Assembly (NCBI GenBank): GCA_035390885.1
Contig: DAOOUW010000004.1
Coordinates: 1-64,000 of the forward strand
Reading direction: 5' to 3'
DNA length: 64,000 nucleotides
Origin: JAOAFT01 sp035390885
GTDB taxonomy: Bacteria > Bacteroidota > Ignavibacteria > UBA10030
Both the position numbers and the translations under genes were made by a program. The notes under the pieces were generated by a model. The model did not search any database. It was not told the DNA's origin and saw only the letters and a program-made list of their open reading frames with translations. How positions within the stretch are numbered: the stretch's first letter is position 1; every line of letters starts with the position of its first letter. Below are positions 26,380-36,346 of this stretch, one piece after another.

Positions 26380-28587
26380 TCATTTCATCGTCATAATGAA
26401 TACGCCATTCCAATCATCGGGCGGCGGAGTAATTTTATAGAGTTGTGCGCGCTCGATGTAGAGCTGAGCGACATAACATGTTTTATCAAGCGCCAGCGCT
26501 TGTTCCATGTAGGCAATTGCCTCGTCCCATTTTCGCTCACGATATAATCGTAGACCTTCGTGATATAATTCTAATGACTCTTTTTGTTGTGGAGTCATTT
26601 CCATTGGCGAAGGTCCAAGAGCTTCGAATACCTTCACAGGTTGGGATTTCCCTTTTACTTGAATTAGATCTAATTCCCGAACCGTAATTTTGCCTCTCAC
26701 ATGGTCGTAGGTAAATTCACTAATCATAATTTTCGATTGGTACTGTTTATTTGCGCCTTCCAACCGTGATGCAAGATTAACGCTATCGCCAATCACGGTG
26801 TAATCGAAGCGGTCCCTGCCGCCCATATTCCCAACAATCATCACTCCTGTGTTAATTCCAATTCTTGATTCAATCGGAGGGCGGCGCTCTTTTGCCCATT
26901 TCATTCTCAGGTGCGCTAATCTATGTTGCATTTCTATCGCCGCCATACAAGCCCTCAAAGCATGGTCATCTTGAGGCAACGGCGCTCCCCAAAATGCCAT
27001 GATTGCATCGCCTTCATATTTATCGAGTGTACCATCATATTTGAGTATAATCCGGGTCATTTCATCGAGGTATTCATTGAGAATTTCTACCAATTGTTCT
27101 GGTTTGTTGTGGTACGGTTCAGCAATGTTTGTGAAATTTGCAATATCTGTAAAAAAGACTGTGAGTTCTCGTCGATCACCTCCCAGCTTTGCCTTCTCTG
27201 GATTTGCAACCAATTCATTGACAACTGCTGGATTGATATAGTGGCTAAAAACATGTTTAATAAGAGCTTTCTGTTCTCGTTCAATTAAATATTGGTACAC
27301 TACGGCTCCGACGTATGCGAATACAATTGTAAGAGATGGATTAACAACATTCATGAGAATTTGTGAGGATGTAAAGACAAGGAGTGAAATTTCAACGACG
27401 ACGCCAATGAGGAGGAGAACAGCAATGAATGTTCCAATTTCAATCAACCAAACCCGACGTGTCCGTATCTGTTTTAGAGCGACAAAACCAAGAAATGAAA
27501 AAAGTCCCAGTACGAGAACAATGATTCTCTCGGTTGTTGCATCCATTTTCTTAATAAAAGAATTATCAATAACGTTCTGAATAGCTGTTGCATGGATTTC
27601 TACTCCATGCATCGTATAGTTTTTCTTCCCACCTTCTTCCACATACAGTGGGACGTTATGGTAGTCGCGTTCTTCGGCCATCAATGAGCCAATGATAACA
27701 ATCTTATTCTTGAACAACTGTTTCATTCCCTCATCAAATGCATCAATTGATTCTCCTAATTCCAGTTCGTCTTTTGTTTGAAAAGAAGAATCATCGATGA
27801 CTTGAGAAAATGGAACATAACGGAAGGTTTGTACTGGACCATAGTAATTGAGGAGAAAACTTGTTTCATCATATTTTGGGATGGTTCGATCACGAAATAC
27901 AAAATGTTCCGGCGTGATAGAAGGGCAAGAAAGAGGGGGAAGATTATATGCCGTGTTAAGAGCGGCAAATGCAAGAGTTGGCGTGAGCCAACCTCGTACA
28001 TCGAGCATTGGAAAATATGATCGGCAGATGTCATCGCGGTCTTTATGGATATTCACGACCCCAATATTTTTTGCATCATTGAAGAAAATATTATCATACG
28101 ATGGTTCCGTTGAACGTACAAGGGCTTTTTGAATTGCTGTTTGAGTCTCAACTTTTGTTGCAAGTACAACATTCGGGAATCGTTGTAGCGTTGCCCGGAA
28201 AACACTATCGCCATAGGCTGTTTTTCCGGGTGATTCAAACGTTATATCAAATACAATCACACGAGCGCCTGCGGCGTTTAAATTCTCAACGACATGAGCG
28301 TAGTAATCGCGCGGAAAAGGAAAAGGTTCAACCATTCCTTTTAAATCATCATCTGAGATTCCGACAATGACTACATCGCCTCTATTTTTAAGATCGCGTT
28401 CACTTCCAATTTTATTATATCTACTTTGATATCGTAAATCAATTGTCAGTAAATCTATATCGTTTAAGAATGGAATATCGACGATCCATCCTTCACAGAG
28501 AAGAAGCACTATCGCCCCAAGTCCAAGGCCAACAATAATTTTAATGAACTGCGGGAGAATTTTTTTCTTAAAGTCGTATGCTGTCAT
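26380..28587 (-). CDS. CHASE2-domain adenylate cyclase (class III)
   Basis: 735 residues. One membrane segment (about 13-31), a periplasmic CHASE2 sensor (about 35-345), three membrane segments (about 352-440) and a cytoplasmic class III cyclase domain (about 470-660), then a short tail that includes one TPR-like helix pair. Metal-binding D481 (FFTDIANFT) and D527 (KYEGDAIMAF), adenine-selecting K523, and N604/R608 (SVNLASRLE) are all present, so it should be active and make cAMP. It is the last gene of a minus-strand unit with a FecR-domain protein, and CHASE2/FecR pairs are a recurrent sensory arrangement. Confidence 0.9.
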   Translation of the reverse strand: MTAYDFKKKILPQFIKIIVGLGLGAIVLLLCEGWIVDIPFLNDIDLLTIDLRYQSRYNKIGSERDLKNRGDVVIVGISDDDLKGMVEPFPFPRDYYAHVVENLNAAGARVIVFDITFESPGKTAYGDSVFRATLQRFPNVVLATKVETQTAIQKALVRSTEPSYDNIFFNDAKNIGVVNIHKDRDDICRSYFPMLDVRGWLTPTLAFAALNTAYNLPPLSCPSITPEHFVFRDRTIPKYDETSFLLNYYGPVQTFRYVPFSQVIDDSSFQTKDELELGESIDAFDEGMKQLFKNKIVIIGSLMAEERDYHNVPLYVEEGGKKNYTMHGVEIHATAIQNVIDNSFIKKMDATTERIIVLVLGLFSFLGFVALKQIRTRRVWLIEIGTFIAVLLLIGVVVEISLLVFTSSQILMNVVNPSLTIVFAYVGAVVYQYLIEREQKALIKHVFSHYINPAVVNELVANPEKAKLGGDRRELTVFFTDIANFTNIAEPYHNKPEQLVEILNEYLDEMTRIILKYDGTLDKYEGDAIMAFWGAPLPQDDHALRACMAAIEMQHRLAHLRMKWAKERRPPIESRIGINTGVMIVGNMGGRDRFDYTVIGDSVNLASRLEGANKQYQSKIMISEFTYDHVRGKITVRELDLIQVKGKSQPVKVFEALGPSPMEMTPQQKESLELYHEGLRLYRERKWDEAIAYMEQALALDKTCYVAQLYIERAQLYKITPPPDDWNGVFIMTMK

Positions 28588-28620
28588 AGTAAGCTTTCCT
28601 CTTAATGGACTGGTAAAATG

Positions 28621-31191
28621 TTAAAAAAGAAATCGATAGATAATTCCTGCAACAATATCGGTTGGCCTTCCGGGATAATGAAGGAATGAAAACTCTGCAG
28701 TTACAAAATGATGTTCAATTGGTTCATACTCAGCGCCACATTGAATAAGCGTTCGACGGAAATCCCCAAATGATGGAGAGTAAGTTCCAATAATGTTCAA
28801 TGTATTTTCGAACAAACGATATCGAGCGCTGAGAGTAAGTGATTGATAATCGAAAGGCATTTCTATCTTCGTTGGAAGATAAGCTCCAACGGAATCCTGT
28901 TGGGCGAGGTAGCTAGTATTCTGACTGATGGCAAGTCCAATTGTTGTTTGAAGTGGAATTTTGTAAAGAGAAGTAAGAGATGCAGAAACATTCAGATTAT
29001 CCTGGTCGCGATGATAGAAGGTTTTATCGGTCTTCTGAGCAATAGACGCCGTTACGGTGAACGTTTGCCTGCCATAAAAAGAAAAATCGTAATTCATTCC
29101 AATGTAGTATCGGTTTGTAATTTCATCGGCGGTATTCAACATTTTATCATCAGGAGCAAACACATAGAGAGAACGATAGAGCGCCGCAGTTGCAGAATCA
29201 GCAGGGAGGCGACTTTCTCTGAGCAGTGGTTTGTTTAGTCGATAATATTCTGAAAGATCAACGTCATTTTTTCTTGTATAGAATCCATATCCAAGCGTAA
29301 AGGATGGTAAACGTCTGCCGGGAAAAACTGTAGCTGATGTTGAGAGTGTGTTAAAGTCTGTCGTGGGAACGGATTCATCGTGGAGAGTATTATTGGATTT
29401 CATTTCATACGCAACACTTAAGAGCAATTTATTTTTCAACAATCGAATCCTATCAGAAAGATTTATTCCTTCCACATCGGTCTGAACGAAATCATTACCA
29501 AAAGAAACGTATGATATTCCGCGCCGAAATGCAAAGAGACGTACGTAGTTGTTAAAATAGTTAAGCGAAAGTTCAGACTCTACTGCAGTTGAAGGCAGAT
29601 GGCTAATTGGATCGAGTGGCGAGAGGTATTCATTGATAGTAATGATTGATCTTCCAATTGATGCAATTTTTTTCAAGTCGTCTGCGTCTTTTTTAGCATC
29701 CTTGAGCTCCGAAGGAGTTCTTGTTGTATCATAAACTCCGCTAATGGAATCAATCGCCGCATCGGAAAGGTTTCCACTGGTAATATCATTATTCAAGAGA
29801 CTCATAGCAACTTGCGTAGTCCATCGTATACGCTGGTTATCGAATGCAACAACAAAATCGGTTCCTGCAACAATATTTTCATGCGGATAAACACCATAAC
29901 GAATAGAATTGATGTCATCCTTTGCTTTTACAAAATTAAAACCTATCTGGAATTTTTCTCCACTTCCAAAGCTCGGACGAACTGCTAAGAAAGAGCGTGT
30001 AAATGTTCCAGGTTCAAAGAGTCTATAGGTTAAACCACTGATAGGAAGCGACTCCTTCGGGCGACTCGCAGCTGTAGATGAATCAACATACGTTGTGTCG
30101 CCGATAACCTTGCCCTCGATCTTTCGTTCAGTATGCCCCCAGCTCATATCGAGATTGAAAAAGCCAAGCGCTAATGAACCTGAAACTCCACGTACACGCT
30201 TTCCACTGACAAAGAGCGAAGGAAATACCGGATAGGCATCCCCAAGTTGAACCTTTGCATACTTTGATGCTTGAAAAGAGGCAAGATAACGATTTTGTGG
30301 TTGAAGAGTAGATTTATCTTCGTTTGTAAGATGAAGATCAAGACTCCCTGAATAGAGTTTTGCCGAGCCGTTTGCCTGAATATCGCCACGAATAAACGTT
30401 GTCGAATTCTCGTCAATGTATTCGTTGCGAACTTCTAACTGAGCGCTGCCATTGTACTGAAACGAACGTTCTCTCTCTTCCAGAGCGGTAGCAGTCGAAA
30501 GATTGAAAGATGTTGTTTTTGTATAGTACGGTTTTCCAGTCGTATCATAAAGTTGAATAGTAATAGAGTGCGCGCCCAACTCTAATTGTTTACCCGTTGC
30601 AGTTGGATTGAAGAGGATCACCTCATCAGAAATAATTACGCTGGAGGTAACGTCAATTCCATCAAGGTATAAACGTGTTCTTTTTGTGTCGACTGCATCG
30701 GAAGTATAGAGCAATGAGACTGCAACAACTAAATCTTCTGCTGCAACGGTTTCTCCCTGTTCAGGGCTTAACATTTTAATTTCTGCATCTTTTGGGTCAA
30801 CCGTTTCTACGGTAATTCTTAATGGATTCCCTTCAGGATTTTCTGCTGGATAGAATGCTACTTTATCCGGCATTTGAATCATAATATAGTATTCAATAAA
30901 AGGAGCAGTAACCAGTTTAGAAGGAACTGTCGCAACAGCAACACGTCCAGAAAGGAACATCTCGAGTTCCTTGAATTCGCTTTCACCGAATCCACGAACG
31001 AACAATTGCGCTTTTTGAACTTGAGCGCTTTGTGTCAAACGAATGCTCACGGAAAGAGGTTCGTGTTCTTTTGCTTGCGATGTTCGTACTTCGCTTATGT
31101 AAGCGCTCCCCTGCGCATAAAGCGCATCGCTCTGTAAACAAACAACACAAAATAAGAGAATAGAAAAGTACTTCCATACCTTGAAAAGCAT
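28621..31191 (-). CDS. Large exported protein with Ig-like N-terminus, probable outer-membrane barrel
   Basis: 856 residues from the ATG at 31191. That start is chosen over a frame extension to 31242 because it gives a signal peptide directly (FSILLFCVVCLQ, cleavage near LYAQG) and because 31242 lies inside a hairpin. Residues about 25-240 contain Ig/FN3-like strands (LSVSIRLTQSAQVQKAQLFV). The rest is made of long amphipathic strands with a C-terminal phenylalanine (IVAGIIYRFLF), as in outer-membrane barrels. No family is recognised. It lies between FecR and the cyclase in the same direction, so a role in the same sensory unit is likely. Confidence 0.65.
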   Translation of the reverse strand: MLFKVWKYFSILLFCVVCLQSDALYAQGSAYISEVRTSQAKEHEPLSVSIRLTQSAQVQKAQLFVRGFGESEFKELEMFLSGRVAVATVPSKLVTAPFIEYYIMIQMPDKVAFYPAENPEGNPLRITVETVDPKDAEIKMLSPEQGETVAAEDLVVAVSLLYTSDAVDTKRTRLYLDGIDVTSSVIISDEVILFNPTATGKQLELGAHSITIQLYDTTGKPYYTKTTSFNLSTATALEERERSFQYNGSAQLEVRNEYIDENSTTFIRGDIQANGSAKLYSGSLDLHLTNEDKSTLQPQNRYLASFQASKYAKVQLGDAYPVFPSLFVSGKRVRGVSGSLALGFFNLDMSWGHTERKIEGKVIGDTTYVDSSTAASRPKESLPISGLTYRLFEPGTFTRSFLAVRPSFGSGEKFQIGFNFVKAKDDINSIRYGVYPHENIVAGTDFVVAFDNQRIRWTTQVAMSLLNNDITSGNLSDAAIDSISGVYDTTRTPSELKDAKKDADDLKKIASIGRSIITINEYLSPLDPISHLPSTAVESELSLNYFNNYVRLFAFRRGISYVSFGNDFVQTDVEGINLSDRIRLLKNKLLLSVAYEMKSNNTLHDESVPTTDFNTLSTSATVFPGRRLPSFTLGYGFYTRKNDVDLSEYYRLNKPLLRESRLPADSATAALYRSLYVFAPDDKMLNTADEITNRYYIGMNYDFSFYGRQTFTVTASIAQKTDKTFYHRDQDNLNVSASLTSLYKIPLQTTIGLAISQNTSYLAQQDSVGAYLPTKIEMPFDYQSLTLSARYRLFENTLNIIGTYSPSFGDFRRTLIQCGAEYEPIEHHFVTAEFSFLHYPGRPTDIVAGIIYRFLF

Positions 31192-31247
31192 ATGCACCCC
31201 ACAAAATATTGTTGAAATTTTTTTGGAAAATATTCCGCACACAAATA

Positions 31248-31286
31248 AAACGGCGGGCGCCTCTAAGATGTAATCATCCGCCGTTT
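31248..31286 (-). terminator. Hairpin between FecR gene and barrel gene
   Basis: AAACGGCGG (31248-31256) pairs with CCGCCGTTT (31278-31286), 9 bp; read on the minus strand it is followed by TATTTGTG, a weak T tail. It may attenuate rather than stop transcription within the operon. Confidence 0.55.
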
Positions 31287-31317
31287 ATCATTCTTTCATT
31301 TTAGATTTTCACAGAGC

Positions 31318-32358
31318 TTATTCATCCCATTTGATTATGAGTACTTTCTTTTGAAGAGATCCAGTTTGCCCTGGAATTCGCAATTCATGATGAATTGGCT
31401 CTACATTGACAGCCGCAGGAGTTGTTGAACCTCCTTCTGGCATTGTCATCGTTGAACCGTCCGCTAACGTGAAAACCAAATAGTATTCAAGTTTCGGATA
31501 TTGAATATACTTCCCTTCAATTTTTCCTGTTGCTTGTCTACCCGCAATAGTGAGCGGCATATCAATAAATTCTGGCTCATTCATTTTCCGATGATAGAAA
31601 TGGACAGCAGCAGCGTTGACAACCTTAATTTGATCGAGGTTTATTTTTACAAATGCATCTTGTGTAGATTTGAGTTTACTGAAATTTACCCCCGGCAGAG
31701 TCGATTGCTGCCCTTCTCCTTTGTCAGGCTGTTCTTCTTGAATATTCTGGCCTTGATCGATGTCCGACAGTTCATCCTCGCTTGCGGCGTCTACCTGTAA
31801 ATTGCCAGACGTATCAGCGGTACCTCTTTGTCCACTGCCTACATTCATTCTTCGCCCGCTTAATAGGTTTGTAAATTCAGCTAATCCTTCTCTGATAATA
31901 AGATTATCTTCACTTCCACTTGTTCTCAAACTCCCTTGTGTCCCACGTATCGAAGCAACAGATATTGGAGTAGAAAAACGAAATTGTTCTGTTTCAGCCT
32001 TCTTAACATTGAATAAGAGATTTCCTTGAGCCATATGAACTTCGCGATTTATAATCTGTTTTCCTTGCACTTCGCCACGAATTGTAACAATAGATTTCTC
32101 TCGAACAATCAATTTCGATTGATCGGCAAAGAGAATCATTACAAGAGAGTTTTTATCTGTCTTTATTTCATACCCTGATTTCAATTGACTCAATGGAACA
32201 GCTTTTTCCCAGCTCTTTGAAGGCGCACGCATATCAACATCGCGAATTACTTTGACAATGTACGCAGTGATATCCTTTGTTTCTTTCTGATTGCTTTGTC
32301 CAAGAACCAACCATGGGGAAATTATAATCATCAAAAATAACATGTTTAGCTTTTTCAT
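31318..32358 (-). CDS. FecR-domain protein, secreted
   Basis: 346 residues from the ATG at 32358, chosen because AGGAGGG (32366-32372) lies 7 nt away; the ATG at 32364 is only 1 nt from it. Signal peptide ends WLVLGQ. A FecR domain covers about 30-165: GYEIKTDKNSLVMILFADQS, VHMAQGNLLF and the motif ISVASIRGTQGSLRT, as in FecR proteins that stand alone from ECF sigma factors. A disordered, Gln/Glu/Asp-rich linker and a C-terminal Ig-like domain follow. No ECF sigma gene is nearby; the partner is probably the CHASE2 cyclase downstream. Confidence 0.82.
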   Translation of the reverse strand: MKKLNMLFLMIIISPWLVLGQSNQKETKDITAYIVKVIRDVDMRAPSKSWEKAVPLSQLKSGYEIKTDKNSLVMILFADQSKLIVREKSIVTIRGEVQGKQIINREVHMAQGNLLFNVKKAETEQFRFSTPISVASIRGTQGSLRTSGSEDNLIIREGLAEFTNLLSGRRMNVGSGQRGTADTSGNLQVDAASEDELSDIDQGQNIQEEQPDKGEGQQSTLPGVNFSKLKSTQDAFVKINLDQIKVVNAAAVHFYHRKMNEPEFIDMPLTIAGRQATGKIEGKYIQYPKLEYYLVFTLADGSTMTMPEGGSTTPAAVNVEPIHHELRIPGQTGSLQKKVLIIKWDE

Positions 32359-32372
32359 TGTCATGCCCTCCT

Positions 32373-33524
32373 CTATCGGTTCTCAATACTGATAGAAATA
32401 TTCGCACCTTGTTGCTGACTCAATGATGTCAAGAGCGTTTCAAGGTCTTCCGCTGTGATAATTTTACCATCGAGCATCATAACTCCATAAGATTGCCATG
32501 GAACCCAATTCGACGGTTCTGATCGAAGTTGAGTGTATGTTGAGGCCGCCTCCGAAGGTTGACTGCTAAAGAATTTATCCAGAATTCCACCGATTCGATC
32601 GTTGGTAATTCGGAAGAGAATTGGCTTACTTGGGCGTTCAACAACACCGCGATTCGTTGTTACCAGTGCGCTCGCTTGAACGACATAGGCTTTTTCATAT
32701 TCTAATTTTCGTTCGGCATCAGCTGGATAGATAAGCGTTGTTGTTCCTGTTACTTTTCGCACAAGGCATGGATGGGCTGCAGAAACAGCGTCTTGCATCG
32801 AACGATGTCCCTGTCCAACTTCGTACACGCGAACAATAACTTCATTTGCAGTTGTCGTCCATACGAAGGTGGGAGTTAAGGTCGAGAGCACACTCCCTTG
32901 AGTTGGTTCGATAACTTCAACTATGGTTTCCTCGACATTACTTTGACTAATAACGATTGTTTTTTCTGCCGAGCCTAACACATTGCCGCGGGAATTTTTT
33001 GCTCTCATTACCACTTTGTACATGCCAGGTGGTATAGTTACTGTCGTCTGCGCAAGATCTTCAAGACGTTTTCTCAGTTTTGTGTTCTCATAGTAGAAAT
33101 CATCATGAAGCACCTTAATGTCTTGTGTAGCAGACTCATTAGCAAAATCGCGTGCCGATAACGTACGATGCCCTGGCACTTTGAATTTATTCGTTCTTCC
33201 TCGGACTAGTACATCGCTGCTTGGATCGCCTTGCAATTGAACGATTACTTCTGCTTCCACAAACAGATCGCCTGTTCCACCAGCAGGGTCAACTACATCA
33301 ATATCAATTGAAACGCCTGAAATGGTTGGACTTAACTTTTGAGAGCGGACATCAATGAAGTCTGCAAGATAAGCCATTTGATAGTCAGGTGCATTAATGG
33401 TAATGTCTACCTTATTGATAACATTAATAGGCATTACCTCTTGAGCAACCAAGCCATTGAAACACAACAAGAAAATCCCACACAGAAGTGTGTTCAGTCT
33501 TCCAAAACTTTTGGCGTGAACCAT
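32373..33524 (-). CDS. Secreted protein with C-terminal Ig-like domain, first gene of the FecR/CHASE2 unit
   Basis: 383 residues with a signal peptide ending GLVAQE. The central part has predicted beta-strands and a short coiled segment (YYENTKLRKRLEDL). Residues about 210-310 look like an FN3/Ig domain of the kind found in periplasmic and surface proteins (IEPTQGSVLSTLTPTFVW, YEKAYVVQASALV). The family is not recognised. AGGAGGT 6 nt before the ATG gives it the strongest ribosome site in the operon. Fourteen nt separate it from the FecR gene. Confidence 0.62.
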   Translation of the reverse strand: MVHAKSFGRLNTLLCGIFLLCFNGLVAQEVMPINVINKVDITINAPDYQMAYLADFIDVRSQKLSPTISGVSIDIDVVDPAGGTGDLFVEAEVIVQLQGDPSSDVLVRGRTNKFKVPGHRTLSARDFANESATQDIKVLHDDFYYENTKLRKRLEDLAQTTVTIPPGMYKVVMRAKNSRGNVLGSAEKTIVISQSNVEETIVEVIEPTQGSVLSTLTPTFVWTTTANEVIVRVYEVGQGHRSMQDAVSAAHPCLVRKVTGTTTLIYPADAERKLEYEKAYVVQASALVTTNRGVVERPSKPILFRITNDRIGGILDKFFSSQPSEAASTYTQLRSEPSNWVPWQSYGVMMLDGKIITAEDLETLLTSLSQQQGANISISIENR

Positions 33525-33616
33525 AGGAAACCTCCTTATATAATTTATAAATGCATCTTTAAAGTAGTATTCAACATTCTATTTCCCCTTGAGAAAGATC
33601 ACGTATGTGAGATGTA

Positions 33617-34930
33617 TCAAAAATTCACAATATCATTATAGATGACAAATATCATTAACACAAGTAAAAGCGTAATTCCAACTTGTTGAAGAACAATTTT
33701 GACTTTGTCAGGTACAGGACGTCTGAAAATTGCTTCGAATAGTACAAACATCAAATGCCCACCGTCGAGACCGGGAAACGGTAAGATATTCAACAACGCC
33801 AAACTTACACTGAGCAATGCTACAAATCCAAGGAATGATACAGCTCCGCTTTCTGCTGAGCGGTTTGCTAACTGAGCAATTTTGATTGGTCCGCCGACTG
33901 ATTTGGAGAACGATACTTTTCCTACAATAATTTGAGATATATTGACTAAAAAGAGCTTCGTTGTTCCATACACTTCTCGGATACTGATCGGAAGAGCTTC
34001 GATCAAGCCATAGTTTTCGTGAACTTGCGGTCCTGTATATCCCATCTCCAGCATAACGCCAATTCTGCCTTCTTCGGTAGGGGTAACCTTAGCTTCCTTA
34101 ATTTCGTTCTGATGTTTCCACGTGATTGTAATTTCTTTCCCTGCATTCTTTTGGATTATCTCTGATAGCGCACTAAAGTGAACTGGATTCCCGTTAACGG
34201 CAAGGATTGTATCACCTGCCGCCATTCCTGCTTTTGCAGCGGGTTTTCCATTGTCCACAACTCCTATCACTGGCACAAGTCCTACAGGCATAATTCCTAA
34301 TCGTTCATCGACCATATTGGGAATCTCTGCTTGCGGAATTTTTATTACTTGTGGTTCATTTCCTCGAATGAATTGTATTTCGAGAGTCGGAGCAAGATTT
34401 TCAGTAAATAAGAGATTTTCGATATCATCCCATTTGTTTACCGGTTTATTATTAATAGAAATGATTTTATCGTGTACCTGGAAACCAACTTTTTCTGCTA
34501 CACTGTTTGGTTTGATGTATCCAATTTCAGTTACAGGATAAATTACGCGTCCCTGATAAAAAATTATCCCCCAGAAAATTATGATAGCGAGAATCACATT
34601 CATCAGTACTCCTGCAGAGAGTACGATTGCTTGTTGCCAGAGCGGCTTCGCTCTAAATTCCCAAGGTTGAGGCTCTCGATTTAGAAATTCTGTATCGAGA
34701 CTCTCGTCAATCATTCCAGAAATTTTTACATATCCACCAATTGGAACCCACGAAACGCAATAATCTGTTTCACCAATCTTTTTCCCAAAGGCGCGAGGCG
34801 GAAAGCCAATGCTAAATGTCTCGACTCTCATTTTGAAGAGCTTTGCTGTAATAAAATGTCCGAATTCATGAACAAGTACAAGAACTCCAATAGTAATAAT
34901 GAAATAAAAAATCATGCTTACAATTTCCAT
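33617..34930 (-). CDS. rseP: Site-2 intramembrane metalloprotease RseP
   Basis: 437 residues. The zinc site H21EFGH25 is in the first membrane segment, and the third ligand motif LDGGHLMF is near the C-terminus. Two PDZ domains lie between (about 115-290, with GMAAGDTILAVNG). Four membrane segments. It carries out intramembrane cleavage of anti-sigma factors or remnant signal peptides. It is encoded directly downstream of dxr, a gene order found in many bacteria. Confidence 0.95.
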   Translation of the reverse strand: MEIVSMIFYFIITIGVLVLVHEFGHFITAKLFKMRVETFSIGFPPRAFGKKIGETDYCVSWVPIGGYVKISGMIDESLDTEFLNREPQPWEFRAKPLWQQAIVLSAGVLMNVILAIIIFWGIIFYQGRVIYPVTEIGYIKPNSVAEKVGFQVHDKIISINNKPVNKWDDIENLLFTENLAPTLEIQFIRGNEPQVIKIPQAEIPNMVDERLGIMPVGLVPVIGVVDNGKPAAKAGMAAGDTILAVNGNPVHFSALSEIIQKNAGKEITITWKHQNEIKEAKVTPTEEGRIGVMLEMGYTGPQVHENYGLIEALPISIREVYGTTKLFLVNISQIIVGKVSFSKSVGGPIKIAQLANRSAESGAVSFLGFVALLSVSLALLNILPFPGLDGGHLMFVLFEAIFRRPVPDKVKIVLQQVGITLLLVLMIFVIYNDIVNF

Positions 34931-34968
34931 AGAATCTTTCTTTCTCTTTTTAACAGTAATAAAAAAAT

Positions 34969-36120
34969 TTACACTAAAGTTCTCACAAATTTACGTGTGG
35001 CAATATCGGCTTCAATGGTATTTTCAATTTCTAGCGTACGGTGGTTGGCTTGGGCTGCCATTGCTTGCTCTATCAATTGAGGGATTGTATCGAATGAAAT
35101 TTTCCTCTCTAAAAAAGCCTGCACTGCAATTTCATTGGCAGCGTTCATCACTGCAGGCGCTGTGCCGCCAATGGAAAGCGCATCATAGGCAAGTTGAAGG
35201 CAGCGGAACTTCGTTCGATCAGGTTCGAAGAACGTCATTGCATGAAGTTTTGGAAAATTGACATGCGGTACATTCAGCGGCATTCTCTCCGGATAGGTAA
35301 GGGCATATTGAATTGGAATTTTCATATCTGGCAAACCTATCTGTGCTTTAATCGAACCATCGATGAATTCAACCATCGAATGGATAATAGATTGTGGATG
35401 AATAACAACATCGATGTTCTCGGTAGGAATTCCAAACAGCCAGTATGCTTCGATTACTTCCAGACCTTTATTCATCAGCGTTGCAGAATCAATCGTTATT
35501 TTATTTCCCATTTTCCAGTTTGGATGCTTCAGCGCTTCTTCAACAGTAATACCATGAAATTTTTCAATTGGCGTGTTGAGAAATGGTCCACCCGAGGCTG
35601 TAAGGATAATTCGCTTAAGCTGTGTTCTATCCTCTCCAACAAGGCATTGAAAAATAGCGCTATGTTCGCTATCGATAGGCAGAATCCGAACATTGTACTC
35701 TTTTGCAAGAGCTGTTACAATTGCGCCAGCAACAACGAGCGTCTCCTTATTGGCAAGCGCTATTTGTTTTCGATGTTGTATTGCTTCGACCGTTGGCTTG
35801 AGTCCTGCAAAACCAACAAGAGCATTGAGCACGATATCAACATCATCCCGACGTACTACTTCAAGAAGTCCCTTGACACCAGATAGTACTTCTACATTGC
35901 TAACCCGTTGACGAAGACGTTGCGCTTGCTGTTCATCTAAGACAACCACGCCACGAGGGTGAAACCTGGAAATTTGATCCTCTAGAAGATCGATGTTTAC
36001 ATTGGTCGTAAGATATGTAACTCGAAATTGTTCTGGCAATGCGCCAAGCACAACCAGACTATTGCGACCAATTGAACCCGTAGAGCCTAAAATTGCAATA
36101 TTTCTTTGTTTACTACTCAT
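34969..36120 (-). CDS. dxr: 1-deoxy-D-xylulose 5-phosphate reductoisomerase
   Basis: 383 residues, full length. NADPH-binding GSTGSIGRNSLVVL at the N-terminus; NKETLVVAG; metal-binding DSEHSAIFQCL; substrate loop TASGGPFLNTP and HPNWKMGNKITIDSATLMNKG. It converts DXP to MEP, the committed step of the non-mevalonate isoprenoid pathway. It overlaps nothing and lies 38 bp before rseP. Confidence 0.98.
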   Translation of the reverse strand: MSSKQRNIAILGSTGSIGRNSLVVLGALPEQFRVTYLTTNVNIDLLEDQISRFHPRGVVVLDEQQAQRLRQRVSNVEVLSGVKGLLEVVRRDDVDIVLNALVGFAGLKPTVEAIQHRKQIALANKETLVVAGAIVTALAKEYNVRILPIDSEHSAIFQCLVGEDRTQLKRIILTASGGPFLNTPIEKFHGITVEEALKHPNWKMGNKITIDSATLMNKGLEVIEAYWLFGIPTENIDVVIHPQSIIHSMVEFIDGSIKAQIGLPDMKIPIQYALTYPERMPLNVPHVNFPKLHAMTFFEPDRTKFRCLQLAYDALSIGGTAPAVMNAANEIAVQAFLERKISFDTIPQLIEQAMAAQANHRTLEIENTIEADIATRKFVRTLV

Positions 36121-36346
36121 TTCATTTCCAAAGTACCGAAATTAGGAAGTGTTGTCAAGCGCACCGAATTGGAAGCAAATCTACAATCGGTCAAGAAAAT
36201 TAAGCATAGAAATATAGTGAAATTTTATACCATTCGTTGGACTATGGCAATAAGCAAATAGCTAATTAGCGAGCTATCGGCATTTGTTTCTGTGCTTTTA
36301 AATTGTATGACAAAGCTTAACAAAATGTATGGTTGAGATCAACTCT

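Noticed and set aside
36258..36277. ATAGCT/AGCTAT inverted repeat after the oxidoreductase gene
   Set aside because: Only 6 bp, AT-rich and without a T tail; not enough for a terminator call.
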